From Clostridiales bacterium UBA6388 (GTDB taxonomy: Bacteria; Bacillota; Clostridia; Oscillospirales; Oscillospiraceae): 36,774 bases of DNA. The notes beneath the pieces are model-generated. The model searched no databases, was not told the DNA's origin, and worked only from the letters and a program-made list of their open reading frames with translations. A program made the translations under genes and the position numbers. Shown here one piece after another: positions 33,156-36,774 of this stretch; within the stretch, counting starts at the first letter, position 1, and the number at the start of each line of letters is the position of its first letter. The DNA lies in the NCBI GenBank assembly GCA_002437575.1, contig DJQK01000129.1, positions 1-36,774 on the forward strand. The letters are read 5' to 3'.

Positions 33156-33838
33156 AAATACTGGTAGTCGACGATGAAAAGCTCCTGGTCAAGGGCATTA
33201 AGTTCAATCTCGAGAACGAGGGCTATGAGGTCGTCACAGGCGCGGACGGCATGGAGGCCGTGGAGCTGGCTGGGAGCGAAAACCCGGATTTGATCGTGCT
33301 CGACCTGATGATGCCGCGGCTCGATGGGCTCGAGGCGTGCGGAAAAATCCGGGAATTTTCGGACGTGCCGATCATTATGTTAACTGCAAAGGCCGACGAT
33401 ATGGATAAGCTCCTCGGCTTCGAGCACGGCGCAGATGATTATCTGACAAAGCCTTTTAACATTCTGGAGCTCAAGGCGCGGATCAAGGCCCTGCTTCGCC
33501 GCAGCGGCGCGGGAAAAAAGCAGCAGACCGCACCGGACAGCAAGCTCGTCTGCGATCATATCACGCTGGACCGCGACGCGCGGGACGCTTTTAACGACGG
33601 ACACCTCGTCGATCTGACGGCCAAGGAATTTGACCTGATGGAGCTTCTGATGCGCAATCCGAACCGGGTCTATTCGCGAGAGTCCCTGCTCAACGCCATC
33701 TGGGGCTATGATACGAGCAGCGATATCCGGACCGTGGACGTGCACATCCGCCGCCTTCGCGAAAAGCTGGAGCGCAGTCCTGCCGCGCCGGAGCATATTA
33801 TGACCAAGTGGGGAGTGGGCTACTATTTCAAGTTCTAA
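33152..33838 (+). CDS. OmpR/PhoB-family response regulator
   Basis: A 228-residue regulator: receiver domain (1-118) with phosphate acceptor Asp51 in VLDLMMP and Lys in LTKPF, and a winged-helix DNA-binding domain (about 130-228) containing LTAKEFDLMELLMRNPNRVYSRESLL and TVDVHIRRLREKL. ATG overlaps comEA by 4 bases. Partner kinase follows. The target genes are unknown; operon context (GerMN lipoprotein) suggests an envelope function. Confidence 0.92.
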   Translation: MKILVVDDEKLLVKGIKFNLENEGYEVVTGADGMEAVELAGSENPDLIVLDLMMPRLDGLEACGKIREFSDVPIIMLTAKADDMDKLLGFEHGADDYLTKPFNILELKARIKALLRRSGAGKKQQTAPDSKLVCDHITLDRDARDAFNDGHLVDLTAKEFDLMELLMRNPNRVYSRESLLNAIWGYDTSSDIRTVDVHIRRLREKLERSPAAPEHIMTKWGVGYYFKF

Positions 33839-33893
33839 ACGCCGCTTACGGCTGTTTTCCAACAGCTCGCAGCTGAGAAACGCGCTGGCGTAT

Positions 33894-35264
33894 ATGCTGA
33901 TCGCGTCGCTGGCGCTGGTATTTTTGAATATTTATTCGGCAGCCAACACGCGTGAGCTCATGTTTCAGGCGAAGTACACCTCCGTGCAGGATAAGGTGCA
34001 GGTCGTCGCGTCGTCGTTTGAGACGGCCGAGAGCCTGAGCGCCGACACGGTCGATCAGGTCATTTCCGTGCTGGGCGATATCAACGTCAGCAGGCTCCTG
34101 ATCACCGACGCGGAAGGGAAGGTACTGTACGACTCTTCGGCCCAGCGCAGCGCCGTGGGGCAGTATGCGCTTCTGGAGGCCGTGGCGCAGGCGCTTAGCG
34201 GCAACGACGTGTTCCACTGCGCTTATCATGCGGGCGCCTTGCAGAGCTACGCCGCCGTTCCCATCATGGCGCGGCGAAACGCCATCGGCTGCGTGTATGT
34301 GATGGATTTTGACGCGGAGCAGGGAAGGATCATCGAAAATCTCGAGCGGAACATTCTGCGCGGGTCGTGGATCCTGCTCGGCGGCATCGTTTTATGCTCG
34401 GCGGTCTTTTCGGTCGTGAGCTCGAAGCGGATGCGCAAGATCCTCCTTTCTATGCGCCTCGTGCGCGAGGGAGAATACAGCCACAAGATCCAGATGCGCG
34501 GCGACGATGAATACGCGACGCTGGCGACGGAATTCAACAAGCTCACCGACCGCTTGCAGGAATCCGAGGCGGCGCAGCGGCAGTTTGTCTCCGATGCATC
34601 GCACGAGCTCAAAACGCCGCTGGCCTCCATCAAGCTCCTGTCCGACTCCATCTTGCAGAACGACATGGACGCGGACACCATGCGAGAGTTCGTCAGTGAT
34701 ATTGGAAACGAGTCAGACCGCCTCACCCGCATGACGCAGAAGCTCCTGACGCTCAGCAAGGCCGACGCGCAGACCGTGTGTGAGCACGAGGTGGTCGATC
34801 TGGCCGAGACGGTGCGAAGCGTGTTCCGGATGCTCGTGCCGCTGGCAGACAAGACCGATATCGATCTGACGGCAAATCTGGACCGGGGCTGCTACGTTCT
34901 TTCAATGGAAGACGACGTGTATCAGATCATTTTCAACCTCGTCGAAAACGGCATCAAGTATAACCATCCCGGCGGCAGCGTCCATGTGACTGCGCGGCAT
35001 TCGCAGGAGGAGGCTGAGCTTCTCGTCGAGGACACCGGCATGGGCATTCCGAAAGACGCGATGGAGCACATTTTTGAGCGCTTCTACCGCGTGGATAAGG
35101 CAAGATCGCGGCAGTCGGGCGGCTCCGGCCTCGGCCTTTCGATCGTGCACGAGCTGGTCGAGCGCAATCTCGGCTCGATCGAGGTCACATCGGAGGAAGG
35201 AAAGGGGACGCGCTTTACCGTGCATCTGGCGTATTTTGCGTTGGAGGACGAGGACGATGCGTAG
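33894..35264 (+). CDS. sensor histidine kinase, start uncertain
   Basis: From the first ATG the protein is 456 residues: TM1 (1-16), an extracytoplasmic sensor region (about 20-155), TM2 (157-177), HAMP (about 178-230), HisKA with DASHELKTPL (His237) and an HATPase with NGIKYN, DTGMGIP and GGSGLGLSIV. The ATG at 33894 falls inside what looks like TM1, because the frame upstream reads KRRLRLFSNSSQLRNALAY, a typical basic N-terminus. No ATG, GTG or TTG exists between it and the in-frame TGA at 33801. An ATT at 33825 with GGGGAG about 10 bases upstream would give a natural length. See findings. Confidence 0.9.
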   Translation: MLIASLALVFLNIYSAANTRELMFQAKYTSVQDKVQVVASSFETAESLSADTVDQVISVLGDINVSRLLITDAEGKVLYDSSAQRSAVGQYALLEAVAQALSGNDVFHCAYHAGALQSYAAVPIMARRNAIGCVYVMDFDAEQGRIIENLERNILRGSWILLGGIVLCSAVFSVVSSKRMRKILLSMRLVREGEYSHKIQMRGDDEYATLATEFNKLTDRLQESEAAQRQFVSDASHELKTPLASIKLLSDSILQNDMDADTMREFVSDIGNESDRLTRMTQKLLTLSKADAQTVCEHEVVDLAETVRSVFRMLVPLADKTDIDLTANLDRGCYVLSMEDDVYQIIFNLVENGIKYNHPGGSVHVTARHSQEEAELLVEDTGMGIPKDAMEHIFERFYRVDKARSRQSGGSGLGLSIVHELVERNLGSIEVTSEEGKGTRFTVHLAYFALEDEDDA

Positions 35265-36159
35265 AATGATTGCTCTTGCGTTGTTTCTGGCGCTTTTGAC
35301 GGGCTGCGCGGGAAGCGTCCAGCCGGTCGGAGACGAAACGGTTTTCCTCTACTATCGAAGGCTTGACGCGCAGTCGGACGAGAGCTTTGCAAGCGAAACC
35401 GGCGCACTGGCCGAAGAGGCGACGGCGTTCGGCGCGGATGCTGACCCGGAAAAGCTTCTGGCACGGTATCTCGCGGGGCCGGAGACGGATGGGCTCGTGA
35501 CGATCTTCCCGGAAGGCACAGAGTGTCTCGGCGTCAAAAAACAGGGCACGACGCTGATTTTAGATATGAACGAATTTTACGCCGCCCTATCGGGCTTTGA
35601 CCGGACGCTGGCCGCGGCGGGGCTGACGCTGACGCTCACGCAGCTGTCCGGCGTGGAGGCTGTTTCCATCAAAACGCCGTCTGGCGCGCTTCTCGGGCAG
35701 GGGAACACGGCCTACCGCGCGGAGGATTTTCTCTTGCAGGATATGTCGTGGCTGTTCCCGGAGCGGACGGTGCAGCTGTATTTTGAAGGGCCGGATGGGC
35801 GGCTTCAGGCCGAAAAACGCGCGATCTCGTACCAGACGCCAAACGAGCTTCCGGAAAACACCCTCGCGGCGCTCTTACATGGACCCGAGGACGAAGAGCT
35901 AAGCGCCTGCGTGCCGGCCGGAACACAGGTTCTGGATGTGGAACTGGATGGGAAGATCTGCACGGTGGTCTTCTCCGAGGAATTTGCCGCCTGCGACACC
36001 GGCCGCGAAAGCGCCGAGCTTGCCGTTCACAGCGTCGCCGCGACGCTCTGCGGCCTGAGCGAGGTTGAAGGCGTCCGGATACGTCTGGCCAGCGGCGAAG
36101 ATCTTACGTATTGCTCGATCGCCGAGACCTTAACGCCGGAACGCGCGTGGTACAACTGA
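35257..36159 (+). CDS. lipoprotein with two GerMN domains
   Basis: A 300-residue secreted lipoprotein: short signal peptide ending in lipobox LLTGC (Cys17), then two GerMN domains (about 60-150 and 205-290; the first with YLAGPETDGL...FPEGTECLGV, the second with LLHGPEDEEL...VPAGTQVLDV). GerM is needed for spore germination or sporulation in Bacillus, and related domains occur in LpqB beside MtrAB in actinobacteria. ATG 35257 overlaps the kinase stop by 8 bases; longer frames upstream lie in the kinase. Terminator after the stop. Confidence 0.88.
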   Translation: MRRMIALALFLALLTGCAGSVQPVGDETVFLYYRRLDAQSDESFASETGALAEEATAFGADADPEKLLARYLAGPETDGLVTIFPEGTECLGVKKQGTTLILDMNEFYAALSGFDRTLAAAGLTLTLTQLSGVEAVSIKTPSGALLGQGNTAYRAEDFLLQDMSWLFPERTVQLYFEGPDGRLQAEKRAISYQTPNELPENTLAALLHGPEDEELSACVPAGTQVLDVELDGKICTVVFSEEFAACDTGRESAELAVHSVAATLCGLSEVEGVRIRLASGEDLTYCSIAETLTPERAWYN

Positions 36160-36198
36160 TTCTTTCGACTGAAATGCGCTGGATTTTCAATAAACTGC

Positions 36199-36229
36199 GT
36201 AGGGGTCGATGCCCACATCGACCCTTTTT
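36199..36229 (+). terminator. terminator formed by a GTAGGGG palindrome
   Basis: GTAGGGGTCGATG with CCCACATCGACCC forms a hairpin followed by TTTTT. It terminates the GerMN operon and is also a copy of the dispersed palindromic repeat seen at 772-875, here with a diverged core. Confidence 0.7.
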
Positions 36230-36252
36230 CATATCTGATTTCACAAAGATAA

Positions 36253-36284
36253 AAAAGGACGGTACCGATTGGTACCGTCCTTTT
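36253..36284 (-). terminator. terminator of pyruvate:ferredoxin oxidoreductase gene
   Basis: AAAAGGACGGTACC pairs with GGTACCGTCCTTTT around GATT. It lies 17 bases after the minus-strand stop, flanked by A/T tracts. Confidence 0.85.
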
Positions 36285-36300
36285 GCGTTGGGGCGAATGA

Positions 36301-36774
36301 TTATTTGTCGTACATTTCGACCAGCTTGAGCAGGTGCTCGTAGCGATCCTTGGCGTTGGCCTCGTTCTTTGCGAACAGAACGGTAGCACGCGCCGGGAAC
36401 TCGCGGGTCAGACGGCTGTAACGGGCCTCGTTCATCAGGAACTCCTGATAGCCGCCGGCAGGCGCCTTGGAGTCGAGCGAGAACTTCTTGTCGGCAGCCG
36501 GGTTGAAGCGGAACATATTCCAGTAGCCGCAGTCGACAGCCTTCTTCATTTCCGTCTGGCAGTTCTGCATACCACCCTTGATGGAGTGCATCTCGCAGGG
36601 CGCGTAGCCGATGATGAGCGACGGGCCATGGTAAGCTTCTGCTTCCTGGATGGCCTTGAGGGTCTGGGCCGCATTGGCGCCCATGGCGACCTGTGCAACG
36701 TAGACGTAGCCGTAGCTCATTGCCATCTCTGCCAGGGACTTGGACTTGGTTTCCTTACCGGCAGCCGCGAACTG
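36301..36774 (-). CDS. nifJ: pyruvate:ferredoxin oxidoreductase, C-terminal part
   Basis: The minus-strand frame continues past the window edge; 157 residues are visible. They begin QFAAAGKETKSKSLAEMAM, and the conserved SYGYVYVAQVAMGA, PSLIIGYAPCEMHSI and the C-terminal EFPARATVLFAKNEANAKDRYEHL match the thiamine-diphosphate domain and tail of PFOR. The enzyme oxidises pyruvate to acetyl-CoA and reduces ferredoxin in anaerobes. The N-terminal domains are outside the window. Confidence 0.93.
   Translation of the reverse strand, partial: QFAAAGKETKSKSLAEMAMSYGYVYVAQVAMGANAAQTLKAIQEAEAYHGPSLIIGYAPCEMHSIKGGMQNCQTEMKKAVDCGYWNMFRFNPAADKKFSLDSKAPAGGYQEFLMNEARYSRLTREFPARATVLFAKNEANAKDRYEHLLKLVEMYDK

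Noticed and set aside
1..36774. CRISPR arrays, insertion sequences, prophage, tRNA genes
   Set aside because: I found no regularly spaced direct repeats, transposase or integrase sequence, phage genes, or tRNA-like T-loop motifs with matching acceptor stems.

Overview
The window is a G+C-rich chromosomal segment from an endospore-forming member of the Clostridia, most likely Oscillospirales (Ruminococcaceae/Oscillospiraceae-like). The grounds are spoIVA beside a sipL-type gene, a GerMN lipoprotein, an SLH-domain wall protein, a sodium-pump decarboxylase beta subunit, pyruvate:ferredoxin oxidoreductase, the IspD/IspF (MEP) pathway and a lysine riboswitch. The taxonomic call is inference from gene content and order; no rRNA is present. 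I see no phage, integrase, transposase, CRISPR array or tRNA. This is mostly core genome.

Layout. 1-746: 3' end of a Na+-translocating decarboxylase beta subunit plus a tiny OadG-like membrane subunit. 747-964: inverted palindromic repeats and a terminator. 965-1455: RNase P RNA (minus strand) with an unusually long P12 arm, back to back with the promoter of murD-ispD-ispF (1556-4151). 4255-4870: two tandem paralogous membrane zinc-ribbon proteins. 4931-6830 (minus): an NhaC-family transporter behind a complete lysine riboswitch, attenuator and promoter, so probably a lysine transporter. 6929-8276: a DUF3343 Se/S-carrier-like protein overlapping a class V aminotransferase (cysteine desulfurase/selenocysteine lyase type).

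8369-22716: a 14-kb co-directional housekeeping run. It holds cdaA-cdaR (c-di-AMP synthesis), yicC-remA-gmk-rpoZ, priA-def-fmt-rsmB-rlmN, then the phosphatase/PASTA-kinase pair and rsgA. The order matches the Bacillus yloC-to-rsgA region, but coaBC and rpe are absent and cdaAR is fused to the front. 22831-26119: a 48-aa membrane peptide, sipL and spoIVA (spore coat basement layer). 26165-28254 (minus): xth overlapping a secreted SLH-SH3-NlpC/P60 hydrolase. 28400-30511: murT-gatD (lipid II amidation) from a possibly leaderless promoter. 30560-32638 (minus): a DacF-type D,D-carboxypeptidase and a family 4 uracil-DNA glycosylase. 32751-36159: comEA, response regulator, histidine kinase and GerMN lipoprotein, all overlapping. 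36301-36774 (minus): C-terminus of pyruvate:ferredoxin oxidoreductase.

Envelope construction and its control dominate. MurD, MurT/GatD, DacF and NlpC/P60 build or trim peptidoglycan, while PrkC/PrpC, CdaA/CdaR and the two-component system probably sense or regulate it. The least ordinary points are the two-component/GerMN operon that parallels actinobacterial MtrAB-LpqB, the missing standard start codon of its kinase, the possibly leaderless murT, the riboswitch-controlled transporter, and the Se/S-carrier pair without a nearby selD.
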